Source: Pectobacterium sp. CFBP8739
Lineage (GTDB): Bacteria > Pseudomonadota > Gammaproteobacteria > Enterobacterales > Enterobacteriaceae
Direction of reading: 5' to 3'
Assembly: GCF_013449375.1 (NCBI RefSeq)
Contig: NZ_JACDRR010000006.1
Coordinates: 186,001-250,000 of the forward strand
Length of the DNA: 64,000 bases
The notes under the pieces are model-generated. The model was not told the DNA's origin. It searched no databases and was given only the letters and a program-made list of their open reading frames with translations. The translations under genes were made by a program, and so were the position numbers. Positions 53,906 through 64,000 of the stretch are shown here, piece by piece. Within the stretch, counting starts at the first letter, position 1. Each line of letters starts with the position of its first letter.

Positions 53906-54634
53906 TTATACGCTTTTTGCTGCATAGTCTTTTGCTGCATAGTCCCGCGCGCCAAAGATTGCCGTGCCAATACGCACCAGCGTGCTGCCAGCGGTAATCG
54001 CCGCGCGCATGTCGTCCGTCATCCCCATAGAGAGTGTATCAATATGCGGATAAGTTGCGGACAACGTTTGGAACAGTGCTGCCATTTGTTTGAAAACGAC
54101 CAACTGCTGTTCATAATCGGTTTCTGGTGCCGGGATCGCCATCAGGCCACGCAGGCGCAGGTTGGGCAGTGCGGCGACGCCAGCGGCGAGTTCTGCGAGT
54201 TCATCGACCATAATGCCGGATTTGCTCGGTTCGCCGCTGATATTAATCTGCAACAGAACATTTAACGGTGGCAACGTGGCCGGACGTTGTTCACTCAGAC
54301 GCTGCGCGATGCGCAGACGATCTACGGTATGAAACCAGTCGAAATTCTCAGCCACCAGTCGACTTTTGTTTGACTGTAACGGACCGATAAAGTGCCATTC
54401 CAGCGGCGTAGTCGGGTGGTTTTCCTGGAAATAATGAATTTTCTCCACGCCTTCCTGAACATAGTTCTCGCCAAATGCCTTTTGCCCTGCCGCGATAGCT
54501 TCTTCGATCGCGCTCACAGGTTTGGTTTTACTGACTGCAAGTAGCGTAATTTCTTCTGGTGCTCGCGCGCAATGCACAGCGGCGGTGGCGATTTGCTGCC
54601 GGATGTCCTGTAGATTCTGCTGGATTGTCGTCAT
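53906..54634 (-). CDS. yggS: YggS PLP homeostasis protein
   Basis: 242-aa PLP-binding protein (PLPBP/COG0325) that buffers free pyridoxal phosphate. PLP-lysine in LLAVSKTKPV near residue 36; NISGEPSKSG and MSMGMTDDM-like (LSMGMTDDMRAAI) regions bind phosphate. The C-terminus reads DYAAKDYAAKSV, produced by an exact 15-bp tandem duplication at 53915-53944; this makes it several residues longer than E. coli YggS. Divergent from yggR. Confidence 0.95.
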   Translation of the reverse strand: MTTIQQNLQDIRQQIATAAVHCARAPEEITLLAVSKTKPVSAIEEAIAAGQKAFGENYVQEGVEKIHYFQENHPTTPLEWHFIGPLQSNKSRLVAENFDWFHTVDRLRIAQRLSEQRPATLPPLNVLLQINISGEPSKSGIMVDELAELAAGVAALPNLRLRGLMAIPAPETDYEQQLVVFKQMAALFQTLSATYPHIDTLSMGMTDDMRAAITAGSTLVRIGTAIFGARDYAAKDYAAKSV

Positions 54635-54654
54635 GGTTGTTCAGGAGGTTATCT

Positions 54655-55671
54655 ATGGAATTGGATGAGTGGATGGTGCGTAGTGTAAAACATAATGCCT
54701 CGGATCTGCACCTTTGTAGCGGCCACCCGCCAGTGTTACGTGTGGATGGGCGGCTACAGCCTGAAAATACCTTACCACGTTTAACGCCGGAGCAGGTGGC
54801 ACAATGGTGCGATGCCTGGCTCGAACCGGCGCAGCGAGAGCAACTGCGGCAGTTTGGTCAGGTGGACGGCGCGTTAATGCTGCCCGATGGGCAACGTCTG
54901 CGGGTGAATGTGTTTCGCCAGCGGGAAGGGCTGTCTGCGGCACTGCGTATTATCCCGTCCGCTCAGCCGTCATTGGATGGGCTACACGCGCCCCCCGTTC
55001 TGTCGATGCTGCTGGAGAAACCGAACGGACTGATCCTGATTACTGGTGCGACGGGGAGCGGCAAATCCACGACGCTGGCGGCCATGCTTGGGGCGTTAAA
55101 CGACCGCAGCGATCGCCATGTGATTACGCTGGAGGATCCGATCGAGTTTATCCATGTCAGCCGGCGTTGCCTGATTCAACAGCGAGAGATCGGTGCGCAC
55201 AGCGCGTCTTTTGCGCAGGCGTTACGGGCGGCATTGCGGGAAGATCCCGATGTGATTCTGCTGGGGGAACTTCGTGATACGGAGACGATTCGGCTGGCGC
55301 TGACGGCGGCGGAAACCGGCCATCTGGTGCTATCCACGCTGCATACGCGCAGCGCATCGCAGGCGGTCGATCGTCTGATTGACGTCTTTCCCGGTGAAGA
55401 AAAAGCCTATGTTCGCAGCCAGCTCGCCACCTGCTTGCAGGCTGTGGTGACGCAAAGGCTGTTGCCCGCAGCGCAAGGCGGTCGCATTGCACTTTATGAA
55501 GTGCTAACGGCGACGGCAGCAGTCGGCAACCTGATTCGGGAAGGGAAAACGCATCAGCTTCCTGGCCTGATTCAAACGGGAACGGCGGCGGGAATGCAAA
55601 CGTTCGAGCAAAGCTACCAGCAGCGCTGTCGGGATGGGCTTATTTCACACAGTTGCGCCCTTGCCGTTTAG
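54655..55671 (+). CDS. yggR: PilT-like ATPase YggR
   Basis: 338-aa secretion/twitching-motility ATPase of the PilT/GspE superfamily. Walker A GATGSGKSTTL near residue 130, LREDPDVILLGELRDTETI (Walker B region) near 200, and the histidine box TAAETGHLVLSTLHT. ATG 54655 follows AGGAGG. No pilus genes accompany it, as in E. coli, where its role is unproven. Its 3' end overlaps the convergent GGDEF gene by 32 bases. Confidence 0.93.
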   Translation: MELDEWMVRSVKHNASDLHLCSGHPPVLRVDGRLQPENTLPRLTPEQVAQWCDAWLEPAQREQLRQFGQVDGALMLPDGQRLRVNVFRQREGLSAALRIIPSAQPSLDGLHAPPVLSMLLEKPNGLILITGATGSGKSTTLAAMLGALNDRSDRHVITLEDPIEFIHVSRRCLIQQREIGAHSASFAQALRAALREDPDVILLGELRDTETIRLALTAAETGHLVLSTLHTRSASQAVDRLIDVFPGEEKAYVRSQLATCLQAVVTQRLLPAAQGGRIALYEVLTATAAVGNLIREGKTHQLPGLIQTGTAAGMQTFEQSYQQRCRDGLISHSCALAV

Positions 55672-57466
55672 CCGCATAGAGGTTTGCATCGGCTAACTGG
55701 ATCCAGTCCTCAACGGAAGCAAGATCGGAACGGTAAGCGGCAATGCCTGCGCTGATCGTGAAATGCAGAGTCTGGCGATCGTATTCCAACGTATGCTGCT
55801 CAATCGCTTTACGAATACGCTCAATGGTTACCACTGCCGTTTGGTAAGAGACATCTTTTAACAGGATGATGAACTCCTCACCGCCGAGGCGTGCGACCAG
55901 ATCTTCCTGACGCAGAGACATGCGCATGAGCATCGCCAGCTCTTTAAGGACGGCATCGCCAGCCAGATGACCGTATTGATCGTTGATGTTTTTGAATAAA
56001 TCGATATCAATAATCGCCAGACAGCTTTTGTCCGTCTGCTGGTGTTGCTGCTTGTGCAGAAAAAAGGCGTTGGCTTGTTCGAAGAAACTGCTGCGATTGG
56101 GTAGGCCGGTAAGAAAATCATGCCCCGCGTGAAAACGCAGAGAGGCTTCTATCTGTGCCCGTTCATCTTCTCGTGTACGGGCACGAATGATAATGCCGAG
56201 CGTTTTCACCAGCGGAGCCAGTAGCTCGATCATCGTTTGATCATAACCTTCCCGACGGTTAGCCAGTGCGATCATTCCGATCGCTTTGCCGTTGTGAGTG
56301 ATTGGGATCCCCAATAGGGAATAGAGTGCGGGATGGATAGGCGGGAGGTCCCGACCAGCCTTTTGTCTCAGCAGGTTATTGGTACACACCACCGTATTGT
56401 GGGTCACCACGTGACCAAACAGATTATCCAGCTTACGGAGCGTCAGGCCGCCGTGGGTTCTGCGCTGGTTTCTGTACCAGGCCAGCGTATCTTTATCCCA
56501 GGCAAGATTGGATATGGCGGGAAGGTAGAGCGACTGACCGTCCTCGTCTTCCTGCAACGTGGCAATGAAGCCGAAGGTGCTGTTGGTGACATCAAGCAGC
56601 CGTTCAAAGACTTTATCGCAGGCAGAGGGCAGATTATGGTCGAGCAGAAAGCTGTCGTGAACGGAGAGCAGGATATCGAGAATGATGCCTTGCTGGTGGG
56701 CTTTTTTTTCGGTTTCGACATTCTGCGTAATGTTGTGAGCGTATTTAATGATTTTCCTCACATTGCCGTCGCTATCCATGACCGGACTGTAGGTCGCCTG
56801 TATCCAGAATGAATGGCTGTCCTTGCCCAGTCGATGAAAGCGTCCGCTGATGGGATGACCGCGGTGCAGGGTTTCCCAGAAGGTTTGATAGTCGGGTTGT
56901 TCGGTATAAAGAGGATCGCAGAGTGACTTATGGTGCAGGCCGAGAATTTCTTTTTCTTCGTAGCCCGTTAGCATCAGGTAGTGTTTGTTGACGTGGGTGA
57001 TATAGCCGTCTTGATCAAACTCGATAACGCCTTGCGCGCTCTCAATCGCATCCAGTCGTGCGCGATGTTCTGATACGAGGAGTTTTTCCTGCGTAATATC
57101 CGTTGCCAGTTTTATGATGCCAATACGTCGGCCTTTGTTATCGATAATTGGCGTATAAGCAGCATGGAGCCAAATAATTTCTCCTTTTTGCGTTTTTCGC
57201 TGGAATTCCCCTGCGTTGATATTTCCTTTCACCACATCGTGCCAGAAATGATCGTGTTTTTGGTGCTGGGCTTCTGGCAGAAAAAATATGTGATTTTTCT
57301 GAATAATATCTTCTTTTTTATAGCCCAGCATTTTGCAAAAAAGAGGATTAGCTTCAACCAGTTTTCCTGCCAGATCGAATTCGGCAATGGCATAAATGGA
57401 ATCAAGCGCATGCAGTTTGGCTTCACTGTCAAACCTGGTAATCAAATCAACTGACTGATTATTCAT
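55640..57466 (-). CDS. Sensor diguanylate cyclase (PAS-PAS-GAF-GGDEF)
   Basis: 608-aa cytosolic sensor. PAS domain 1 at about 20-130 (IYAIAEFDLAGKLVEANPLF), PAS domain 2 at about 140-255, a GAF-like domain at about 270-420 (LLGIPITHNGKAIGMIALAN), then a GGDEF domain with active motif GGEEF near residue 530 and the inhibitory RxxD site (RQED) five residues before it. It should make cyclic-di-GMP under an intracellular signal, perhaps redox or ligand. No membrane helix seen. The stop overlaps yggR from the opposite strand. Confidence 0.93.
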   Translation of the reverse strand: MNNQSVDLITRFDSEAKLHALDSIYAIAEFDLAGKLVEANPLFCKMLGYKKEDIIQKNHIFFLPEAQHQKHDHFWHDVVKGNINAGEFQRKTQKGEIIWLHAAYTPIIDNKGRRIGIIKLATDITQEKLLVSEHRARLDAIESAQGVIEFDQDGYITHVNKHYLMLTGYEEKEILGLHHKSLCDPLYTEQPDYQTFWETLHRGHPISGRFHRLGKDSHSFWIQATYSPVMDSDGNVRKIIKYAHNITQNVETEKKAHQQGIILDILLSVHDSFLLDHNLPSACDKVFERLLDVTNSTFGFIATLQEDEDGQSLYLPAISNLAWDKDTLAWYRNQRRTHGGLTLRKLDNLFGHVVTHNTVVCTNNLLRQKAGRDLPPIHPALYSLLGIPITHNGKAIGMIALANRREGYDQTMIELLAPLVKTLGIIIRARTREDERAQIEASLRFHAGHDFLTGLPNRSSFFEQANAFFLHKQQHQQTDKSCLAIIDIDLFKNINDQYGHLAGDAVLKELAMLMRMSLRQEDLVARLGGEEFIILLKDVSYQTAVVTIERIRKAIEQHTLEYDRQTLHFTISAGIAAYRSDLASVEDWIQLADANLYAAKRQGRNCVK

Positions 57467-57990
57467 GTTTATCTCTGCCTATATTCTTTCTGTCTTTATC
57501 CTTGATTCGCTGTTGTCAGAGGTGTGATTTTATCGTGATGCCGTCTGTGGTGTTATCGGGCGAACGGCAGTCCCCCTTTTTTTACGCGAAAATCAATGGG
57601 ACGAATTAATAAAATAGCCTGCTATTAATTTGATTAATGAATATTATATTGGTATGTAATTAATGGTCGGCGCACATGATTACAGTTATCAATAAGATGC
57701 TTTTTTCATTGTCTTTTTATTCAATATATTTACGCGACTATTCTTGTCGCTTTTAGGCTGTCACTCTACTTATACGCCTATGTACAAAAACAGAGAATAG
57801 CGGTAAAAAAATAATACTCAAATTATCTGAAAGTATACCTATAAAATAAGTGCGTTAAGCGTGAAGAGGGTTCCTGACTTGTTCGATTATTTATTCGTCT
57901 TTTAAATAGGATGGCGTAAGTAGTGGATTGACGGAAGGGTGCCTGTGGCCAGCGCGGAGGCCGACCACAGGCGGTGTAATACACCGTAGA
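57467..57990. other. AT-rich non-coding region
   Basis: About 520 bases with no supported gene. It holds the promoter of the GGDEF gene on the left. Near 57942-57971 CCTGTGG and CCACAGG can pair, a possible 3' hairpin for the leftward chemoreceptor gene, without a T-run. Confidence 0.5.
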
Positions 57991-59562
57991 TTAGGAAAGG
58001 CGAGGATCTACCTGAAACAGCGCCATGGAGCGCATGAGCTGCTGAGACTGCTGCTCTAGTGACTGTGTAGTCGCTGATGAGGCTTTGACGAGCTGCGCGT
58101 TGTGCTGAGCGACCTTATCGATCTGTGTGAAGGCGACGTTAACCTGCTCAATACCGCGATGCTGTTCTTGCGTGGCGGTGGAAATATCTCGCATCAGTTG
58201 CGTAATACGGATGATTTCGTCGGTCACTTCATCCATGGTTTCTCCGGCTTTAGTGGCTAATTCAAGCCCTTCGGACACGCGCGTTTGGGAATCCAAAATC
58301 AATGCGCGGATTTCTTTCGCCGCCTGTGCGCTATGCTGCGCCAGATTACGCACTTCTCCGGCGACGACGGCAAAACCTCTGCCTTGTTCGCCTGCGCGAG
58401 CGGATTCAACGGAGGCGTTCAGCGCCAGAATGTTGGTCTGGAATGCGATGCCGTCAATGACACTGAGAATGTCATTGATACGCTTGGCGCTGGTGGCGAT
58501 CTCCTGCATTTTTTCAATGACGTAACAGACGGATTCGTTGCTGCGGCTGCTGGTGTTCGAGACGTTGTTGGCGAGTTGGTGCGCGAGTTCGGCATGGTCG
58601 GCATTGAGCTTCACCGTCGCGCTGAGTTGCTCCATGCTTGCTGCTGTCTGTTCCAGTGCAGCAACGGATTCGTCGGTGCGTTGGGCAAGTAGGGTGTTCT
58701 CTTCAAAGAGTTCGCGGCTGCCGAGATCGATTTGCGTGCTGGCATCACGCACCTGGCTCACCGATTCCAGTAGCGCACCCTGCATGCGGCCGATGGCATC
58801 GTTGAGTCTCCCCAGTTCGTTGTCTCCTCCTTGAATCAGGCGACGGGTCAGGTTACCAGCGGCCACCTGCTCCAGTTGCTCAATGGCATAATCCAACGGT
58901 TTGAGCAGCATGTGTCGCAGTGCGACCCAGGCTAATGCCACCAGCGTGATAGACAGCAGGCAGGCGATGGCAATGAGTAATAGCATGATGCGCTCGTTGC
59001 TCTCAGACTGTGCCAGCCCCTGCTCGGACAGCTGTTGGGCATACTGACGGAAATTCTGGATTGATAAATCAAAGGCTTCGCTCAGCGGGCCGAGCTGTTT
59101 TTCCAGAACGTCATAATATTCGTCGGTATACTGCTTTTGCAGTGCACTTAGCATCGGAGCCATGCCCTGCTGAAAATAGGCCTGATAGGTTTTCAATACG
59201 TCCTGCGCCAGCGCCTGCTGTTTGGGATCGGCATTGGCTGATTGGAGTACGCGGTCAATATCTTCCTGCGATTGGCGAAGATGCTTCTCTACGACCCCAG
59301 TTTCCTTCGCCCCGTCGTCCAGTAGACCGATTTCGATCTTCCTGACGGCGAGCGTTGCCGAGGCACGTGCGCTGAGCGTTTGGTTATAGCCGCTCATCAG
59401 GTTGCCCAGTTCAATGCCCTGAATCTGGTTTTGCGCGGTCAGCGTTTCTCTGTCCTTCTTAATCGCGACAACGCCCATGCTGCTGACGATAAGCAGCAAC
59501 AGGGTAGTGAGCAGCAATAACGTCAATAAGCCGGTACGAATAGAAATATTTTTCAACCTCAT
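57991..59562 (-). CDS. Methyl-accepting chemotaxis protein
   Basis: 523-aa chemoreceptor. Helices at about 12-33 and 193-215 surround a periplasmic four-helix-type sensor; HAMP follows; the signalling tip has [20 protein letters not shown] and [19 protein letters not shown]. It ends FQVDPRLS and lacks the CheR-docking pentapeptide found on the receptor at 41271. ATG 59562 follows AAGGACACC. Ligand unknown. Confidence 0.94.
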   Translation of the reverse strand: MRLKNISIRTGLLTLLLLTTLLLLIVSSMGVVAIKKDRETLTAQNQIQGIELGNLMSGYNQTLSARASATLAVRKIEIGLLDDGAKETGVVEKHLRQSQEDIDRVLQSANADPKQQALAQDVLKTYQAYFQQGMAPMLSALQKQYTDEYYDVLEKQLGPLSEAFDLSIQNFRQYAQQLSEQGLAQSESNERIMLLLIAIACLLSITLVALAWVALRHMLLKPLDYAIEQLEQVAAGNLTRRLIQGGDNELGRLNDAIGRMQGALLESVSQVRDASTQIDLGSRELFEENTLLAQRTDESVAALEQTAASMEQLSATVKLNADHAELAHQLANNVSNTSSRSNESVCYVIEKMQEIATSAKRINDILSVIDGIAFQTNILALNASVESARAGEQGRGFAVVAGEVRNLAQHSAQAAKEIRALILDSQTRVSEGLELATKAGETMDEVTDEIIRITQLMRDISTATQEQHRGIEQVNVAFTQIDKVAQHNAQLVKASSATTQSLEQQSQQLMRSMALFQVDPRLS

Positions 59563-59891
59563 GGTGTCCTTTTCCTTACGCCGCCTTCGTCGGTGATAAA
59601 CCAGTCATCATTGGGGGTGTGGTGTGTGTAACTAATTTGGTGCGCGTAACTAAAGAGCATACGTTATCTGTGTTGCGGTGAGATAAAATTAAAAAGATAT
59701 GGCAGACGTGAGGGATATGAGGAAGGGCGTAGCCAGGCGGTTTCTCTCAACGCAGGTTTCTCTTAACACATAAGGGGATAAATAATTAGCCGTAGCGTTT
59801 ACGCCTGGTTTATTATCTGTTAATAGCGTTGGTTTTTCAGGGGCGTACTTAATACGCCGGTTAATGATACCCAGAGGTATCCGAGGTTTAT
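59563..59891. promoter_or_regulatory. Divergent promoter region, chemoreceptor and nsrR
   Basis: About 330 bases without a gene. It must hold the chemoreceptor promoter and the nsrR-rnr promoter. No confident operator was recognised. Confidence 0.5.
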
Positions 59892-60317
59892 GTGCAGTTA
59901 ACAAGTTTTACGGATTATGGTTTGCGGGCGCTGATTTACATGGCATCGCTGCCGAGCGGGAAAATGACCAGCATTTCTGAGGTAACAGAAGTGTATGGTG
60001 TGTCTCGTAATCATATGGTCAAAATTATCAATCAACTTAGTCGTGCTGGGTTGGTGATGGCTGTGCGCGGTAAGAATGGTGGCATCCGCCTTGGAAAACC
60101 GGCAGACACCATCCGAATTGGTGATGTGGTGCGCGAACTGGAGCCGCTCACATTGGTCAACTGTAGCCATGAGTTTTGCCACATTACGCCAGCCTGCCGC
60201 TTGAAGCAGGTGCTTCAACAGGCGGTACAAAATTTCCTGCAAGAGCTGGATCAATACACGCTGGCTGATATGGTCAACGAAAACCCGCCGCTTTATAAAT
60301 TATTGTTGGTTGAATGA
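59892..60317 (+). CDS. nsrR: Nitric-oxide-sensing repressor NsrR
   Basis: 141-aa Rrf2-family repressor with an NO-sensitive iron-sulfur cluster. N-terminus [20 protein letters not shown] is nearly that of E. coli NsrR; three cluster cysteines occur in [17 protein letters not shown]. Start is GTG 59892. It controls nitrosative-stress genes in relatives. Followed by rnr, with the same gene order as E. coli. Confidence 0.95.
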   Translation: MQLTSFTDYGLRALIYMASLPSGKMTSISEVTEVYGVSRNHMVKIINQLSRAGLVMAVRGKNGGIRLGKPADTIRIGDVVRELEPLTLVNCSHEFCHITPACRLKQVLQQAVQNFLQELDQYTLADMVNENPPLYKLLLVE

Positions 60318-60358
60318 ATTTTGTTCAGCCTCCTGCTGATGACAACGGAGGAACCGCA

Positions 60359-62815
60359 ATGTCACAAGATCCATTCCTAGAACGAGAAGCAGAAAAATAC
60401 GAATCCCCCATTCCTAGTCGTGAATATATTTTGGCGCACATTGCCAAGCGCGATACTCCTATTAGCCGAGAAGAATTAGCCACCGATCTGCAATTAACCG
60501 GAGAAGATGCTCTCGAAGCGCTGCGTCGTCGCCTGCGTGCGATGGAGCGTGATGGTCAGTTGATTTTTACCCGCCGTCAGTGCTATGCGTTGCCGGAAAA
60601 ACTCGATCTGCTGCGTGGTACGGTTATCGGTCACCGTGATGGCTTCGGCTTCCTACGTGTGGAAGGCCGCAAAGACGATCTGTATCTGTCGGCTGAAGAG
60701 ATGAAACGGGCGATTCACGGCGATGTCGTGCTGGCACAGCCGCTGGGCGCGGATCGTAAAGGACGTCGTGAAGGGCGCATTGTGCGCGTGCTGGAACCGC
60801 GTACTGGGCAAATTGTCGGCCGCTATTTTGTCGATGCAGGTGTTGGGTTCGTTGTACCGGATGACAGCCGCCTGAGCTTCGATATTCTGATCCCGAAAGA
60901 AGAAATTAACGGCGCTCGTATGGGCTTCGTGGTCGTGGTTGAGCTGACGCAGCGTGCCACGCGCCGCACGAAAGCGGTCGGTAAGATCGTCGAGATTCTC
61001 GGTGACAATATGGGGACCGGACTGGCGGTGGATATCGCCCTGCGCACCCACGATATTCCGCATACCTGGCCGCCGAAAGTGGAAGAGCAGGTGAAAGATC
61101 TTGCTGAAGAGGTGCCAGAAGCCGCGAAAAAAGGCCGTGTGGATCTGCGTAAGCTGCCGCTGGTCACGATTGACGGCGAAGATGCCCGCGATTTTGATGA
61201 TGCAGTGTACTGTGAGAAGAAACGTGGCGGTGGTTGGCGACTGTGGGTAGCCATCGCGGATGTGAGCTATTACGTGCGGCCGAATACGCCACTTGACCAC
61301 GAAGCGCGTGCGCGTGGCACCTCGGTATATTTCCCGTCGCAGGTAGTTCCGATGCTGCCGGAAGTGCTGTCGAACGGGCTATGTTCGCTTAACCCGCAGG
61401 TCGATCGTCTGTGTATGGTGTGTGAAATGACCATCTCGGCGCAGGGCAAGCTGTCGTCCTATAAGTTCTATGAAGCGGTGATGAGTTCACACGCGCGTCT
61501 GACCTACACTAAAGTGTGGAACATTCTGCAAGGCGACGCCGAGCTGCGTGAGCACTACAAACCGCTGGTGGGCGGGCTGGAAGAGCTGCACCGCATGTAT
61601 AAGGTGCTTGAGCATGCGCGTGAAGTGCGCGGCGGCATCGCGTTTGAAACGGAAGAAGCGAAGTTCATTTTCAACGCCGAACGCCGTATTGACCGTGTGG
61701 AAGCCGTGGTGCGTAACGATGCCCACAAACTGATCGAAGAGTGCATGATTCTGGCGAATATTTCCGCTGCGAGATTTGTCGAGAAAAATGAAGAACCTGC
61801 GCTGTTCCGCGTACACGACCAGCCGAGCGAAGATCATGTATTAGCCCTGCGCAGCGTGCTGGGCGAGCTGGGGCTGACGCTGAAAGGCGGAATGAAACCG
61901 CAGCCGAAAGACTACGCTGAATTGATGAATGAGTTGGCTGATCGTCCTGACCGGGAAATGCTGCAAACCATGCTGCTGCGTTCCATGAAACAGGCGATTT
62001 ATGACCCAGAGAACCGAGGCCACTTCGGTCTGGCATTAACGTCTTACGGCCACTTTACGTCGCCGATTCGTCGTTATCCCGATCTGTCGCTGCACCGTGC
62101 GATTAAATATCTGCTGAGCAATCGCCATGAGCGTTGGACGTCAACGGGCGGCTGGCATAGCGATATTAACGAGATGCTACAGCTGGGCATGCATTGTTCG
62201 ATGACGGAGCGCCGTGCGGATGAAGCAACGCGCGACGTTGCGGACTGGCTGAAGTGCGACTTTATGCAGGATCACGTGGGTGAGGTCTTTACGGGAATCA
62301 TCTCCAGCGTGACCGGTTTTGGCTTCTTCGTGCGCCTGAAAGATCTGTTTATTGATGGGCTGGTGCACGTTTCCACGCTGGATAATGACTACTACCGCTA
62401 CGATAATATTGGTCAGCGACTGATCGGAGAATCGCGCGGGCAGGTTTATCGTCTGGGTGATGAAGTCGAAATTCGCGTTGAGGCGGTGCATATGGATGAG
62501 CGCAACATTGATTTTGCGCTGATTTCCAGCACGCGCAAGGTCCGTGGTGAAGGGAAAACCGCGCGCGACCGCGCGAAGAAACCGGAATCGCGTGAGGCTA
62601 AGCCAGCTCGACGTCGTCGCAGCGGCAGCAAAGCGCCAGCAAACTTTGAACCGGATGCCGCGTTCCGTAAAGAAGGTGACCGCAACGCGAAATCGGATAA
62701 GCCAAAAGCCAAGCCGAAAAAGAACCGCGATAAAGCGAAAAAGAACGCGGAAAAAACGCGTAAAATCGCCGCCGCGACCAAAGCGAAACGAGCAAAGAAA
62801 AAGTCTGCTGAGTAA
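60359..62815 (+). CDS. rnr: Ribonuclease R
   Basis: 818-aa 3'-to-5' exoribonuclease that degrades structured RNA. Order: N-terminal helix-turn-helix and cold-shock domains, catalytic RNB domain with [15 protein letters not shown] near residue 285, S1 domain ([11 protein letters not shown]-like, about 650-730), and a long lysine-rich tail (about 735-818). ATG 60359 follows GGAGG; an upstream in-frame ATG 60314 overlaps nsrR and is not needed. Order nsrR-rnr-rlmB matches E. coli. Confidence 0.97.
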   Translation: MSQDPFLEREAEKYESPIPSREYILAHIAKRDTPISREELATDLQLTGEDALEALRRRLRAMERDGQLIFTRRQCYALPEKLDLLRGTVIGHRDGFGFLRVEGRKDDLYLSAEEMKRAIHGDVVLAQPLGADRKGRREGRIVRVLEPRTGQIVGRYFVDAGVGFVVPDDSRLSFDILIPKEEINGARMGFVVVVELTQRATRRTKAVGKIVEILGDNMGTGLAVDIALRTHDIPHTWPPKVEEQVKDLAEEVPEAAKKGRVDLRKLPLVTIDGEDARDFDDAVYCEKKRGGGWRLWVAIADVSYYVRPNTPLDHEARARGTSVYFPSQVVPMLPEVLSNGLCSLNPQVDRLCMVCEMTISAQGKLSSYKFYEAVMSSHARLTYTKVWNILQGDAELREHYKPLVGGLEELHRMYKVLEHAREVRGGIAFETEEAKFIFNAERRIDRVEAVVRNDAHKLIEECMILANISAARFVEKNEEPALFRVHDQPSEDHVLALRSVLGELGLTLKGGMKPQPKDYAELMNELADRPDREMLQTMLLRSMKQAIYDPENRGHFGLALTSYGHFTSPIRRYPDLSLHRAIKYLLSNRHERWTSTGGWHSDINEMLQLGMHCSMTERRADEATRDVADWLKCDFMQDHVGEVFTGIISSVTGFGFFVRLKDLFIDGLVHVSTLDNDYYRYDNIGQRLIGESRGQVYRLGDEVEIRVEAVHMDERNIDFALISSTRKVRGEGKTARDRAKKPESREAKPARRRRSGSKAPANFEPDAAFRKEGDRNAKSDKPKAKPKKNRDKAKKNAEKTRKIAAATKAKRAKKKSAE

Positions 62816-62922
62816 GGTTAGCTTATCTGCTCCCTCCCCTGTGAAGGGGAGGATGGCGTGGGGCAAACCGCTATCTCTACATTAACGGGCACCGCCTGTT
62901 ATGGTTAATTTGAAGAGTATCA

Positions 62923-63654
62923 ATGAGCGAAATTATTTACGGTATCCATGCGGTTAAAGCACTGCTTGAGCGCGATCCACAGCGTTTTCTGGAAGTTTTT
63001 GTTCTGAAAGGGCGCGACGATCGTCGCCTTCAGCCTGTGATTGCAGAGCTGGAAGCGCAGGGCATCGTCATTCAAGTGGCGAATCGCCAATGGCTGGATA
63101 AGCAGGCTGATGACGCGGTGCATCAGGGGATCGTAGCGAAAGTCAAAGAAGGGCGGAAATATCAGGAAAACGATCTGCCTGCATTGTTAGACAATCTGGA
63201 AACGCCTTTCCTGCTGATATTGGACGGCGTGACCGATCCCCACAACCTGGGCGCGTGCTTGCGTAATGCGGACGGCGCCGGTGTGCATGCGGTGATCGTG
63301 CCGCGCGATCGTTCTGCGCAACTGAATGCGACAGTGAAGAAGGTTGCTTGTGGTGCGGCGGAAACCGTACCGGTTATCAGCGTGACCAATCTGGCTCGTA
63401 CCATGCGCCTGTTGCAGGAGCGTAATATCTGGATTGTTGGCACGGCGGGTGAAGCGGATCATACGCTGTACCAAAGCAAGCTGACCGGGCCGCTGGCGCT
63501 GGTGATGGGCGCGGAAGGAGAAGGCATGCGTCGCCTGACCCGTGAGCACTGTGATGAATTGATCAGCATTCCGATGGCGGGCAGCGTGTCTTCCCTGAAT
63601 GTATCTGTTGCTACAGGCGTGTGCTTGTTTGAAGCCGTTCGCCAGCGCGCGTAA
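62923..63654 (+). CDS. rlmB: 23S rRNA 2'-O-methyltransferase (Gm2251)
   Basis: 243-aa SPOUT methyltransferase modifying guanosine 2251 of 23S rRNA. An N-terminal L30e-like substrate domain ([20 protein letters not shown]) is followed by the trefoil-knot motifs [28 protein letters not shown] and [15 protein letters not shown]. Downstream of rnr, separated by about 100 bases. Confidence 0.97.
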   Translation: MSEIIYGIHAVKALLERDPQRFLEVFVLKGRDDRRLQPVIAELEAQGIVIQVANRQWLDKQADDAVHQGIVAKVKEGRKYQENDLPALLDNLETPFLLILDGVTDPHNLGACLRNADGAGVHAVIVPRDRSAQLNATVKKVACGAAETVPVISVTNLARTMRLLQERNIWIVGTAGEADHTLYQSKLTGPLALVMGAEGEGMRRLTREHCDELISIPMAGSVSSLNVSVATGVCLFEAVRQRA

Positions 63655-63674
63655 TCCGTGTCGCGAATGAGAGT

Positions 63675-63702
63675 AAAGAGGTGCCCTGGGGCACCTCTTT
63701 TT
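63675..63702. terminator. Terminator after rlmB
   Basis: AAAGAGGTGCC and GGCACCTCTTT form an 11-bp stem with a CTGG loop, followed by TT on the plus strand and flanked by As on the other side. It can end both rlmB and the convergent chemoreceptor gene. Confidence 0.9.
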
Positions 63703-63710
63703 CGTTGGGG

Positions 63711-64000
63711 CTATGCAGCGGGGCTCGCCAGTCTGTGAATGCCTTGTTGTGAAGGCTGTAAAAGCCGGAAAACGGAAACCGCGTCAGAAAGCACGATGGC
63801 TTGCTGCTCCAGCGAGTGAGCGGCAGCAGAGGACTGTTCCACCAGCACGGTGTTTTGCTGCGTGTTCTGATCCATTTCTATAATAGCCTGACCAACCTGA
63901 GAGATACCGCGATGCTGTTCATCCGAGGCTGTCGTAATATCCTGCATGATGGTGTGAACCTGCGTCACTGACTGGACAATCCCCTCCATCGTTTTTCCCG
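63711..64000 (-). CDS. Methyl-accepting chemotaxis protein, 3' part only
   Basis: C-terminal 95 or so residues of a chemoreceptor; the frame stays open to the window end (GKTMEGIVQSV at the edge). Seen are ITTASDEQHRGISQVGQAII and NTVLVEQSSAAAHSLEQQA, the second arm of the signalling hairpin with its methylation region. No CheR-docking pentapeptide at the end (HRLASPAA). Confidence 0.92.
   Translation of the reverse strand, partial: GKTMEGIVQSVTQVHTIMQDITTASDEQHRGISQVGQAIIEMDQNTQQNTVLVEQSSAAAHSLEQQAIVLSDAVSVFRLLQPSQQGIHRLASPAA

Overview
The window reads as the chromosome of a soft-rot enterobacterium, most likely Pectobacterium. Gene content and order are enterobacterial: ssb/uvrA/yjbQ, tyrB/alr/dnaB/qor/pspG/dusA, lysR/lysA, omr/aas/lplT, hemW/rdgB/yggU/yggT/proC/yggS/yggR and nsrR/rnr/rlmB. 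The genus is inferred from the cellobiose PTS island, several chemoreceptors, an orphan type VI (Hcp) remnant and a dispersed non-coding repeat; no 16S rRNA gene is present to prove it.

Layout. 1-3936: sugar ABC transporter (ATPase cut by the window edge, two permeases) ending in its LacI-type regulator. 3962-8665: GIY-YIG-like gene, ssb, LexA-controlled uvrA, yjbQ. 8687-11391: an AT-rich accessory island between yjbQ and the ygjP/tyrB block. It holds a relic type I-F CRISPR-like mini-array with inverted symmetry, a putative membrane-toxin gene fused to an immunity-like membrane domain, a second truncated copy of that domain, the 3' end of an hcp gene, and the first copy of a ~265-bp repeat. 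11466-22596: ygjP-like, tyrB, yitT-like, Lrp regulator, aroP-like permease, alr, dnaB, qor, pspG (sigma-54 promoter), dusA. 22780-28673: a very large hybrid sensor kinase with a response-regulator diguanylate cyclase. 28794-31376: two small genes including an SMI1/KNR4 protein, then a DsbA-like and a variant MBL-fold protein. 31491-34931: LysR regulators, lysA and a cupin-gene fragment. 34984-39873: a cellobiose-type PTS locus with a palindrome-rich divergent control region. 39964-43372: GntR regulator, GNAT enzyme, chemoreceptor and an OmrA/OmrB-type small RNA. 43561-50000: aas/lplT, elaA, the second repeat copy, an unannotated entericidin gene, an SDR enzyme and a WYL-type regulator. 50344-55671: hemW-rdgB-yggU-yggT-proC-yggS with divergent yggR. 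55640-64000: a PAS/GAF/GGDEF protein, a chemoreceptor, nsrR-rnr-rlmB and the 3' end of another chemoreceptor.

Functional themes are sugar uptake (ABC and PTS), signalling (two diguanylate cyclases, one hybrid kinase, three chemoreceptors), DNA repair and replication, and remnants of interbacterial competition and CRISPR immunity. The most unusual parts are the inverted I-F mini-array, the toxin-immunity fusion with a strong internal start, and the repeat that abuts the truncated hcp gene.
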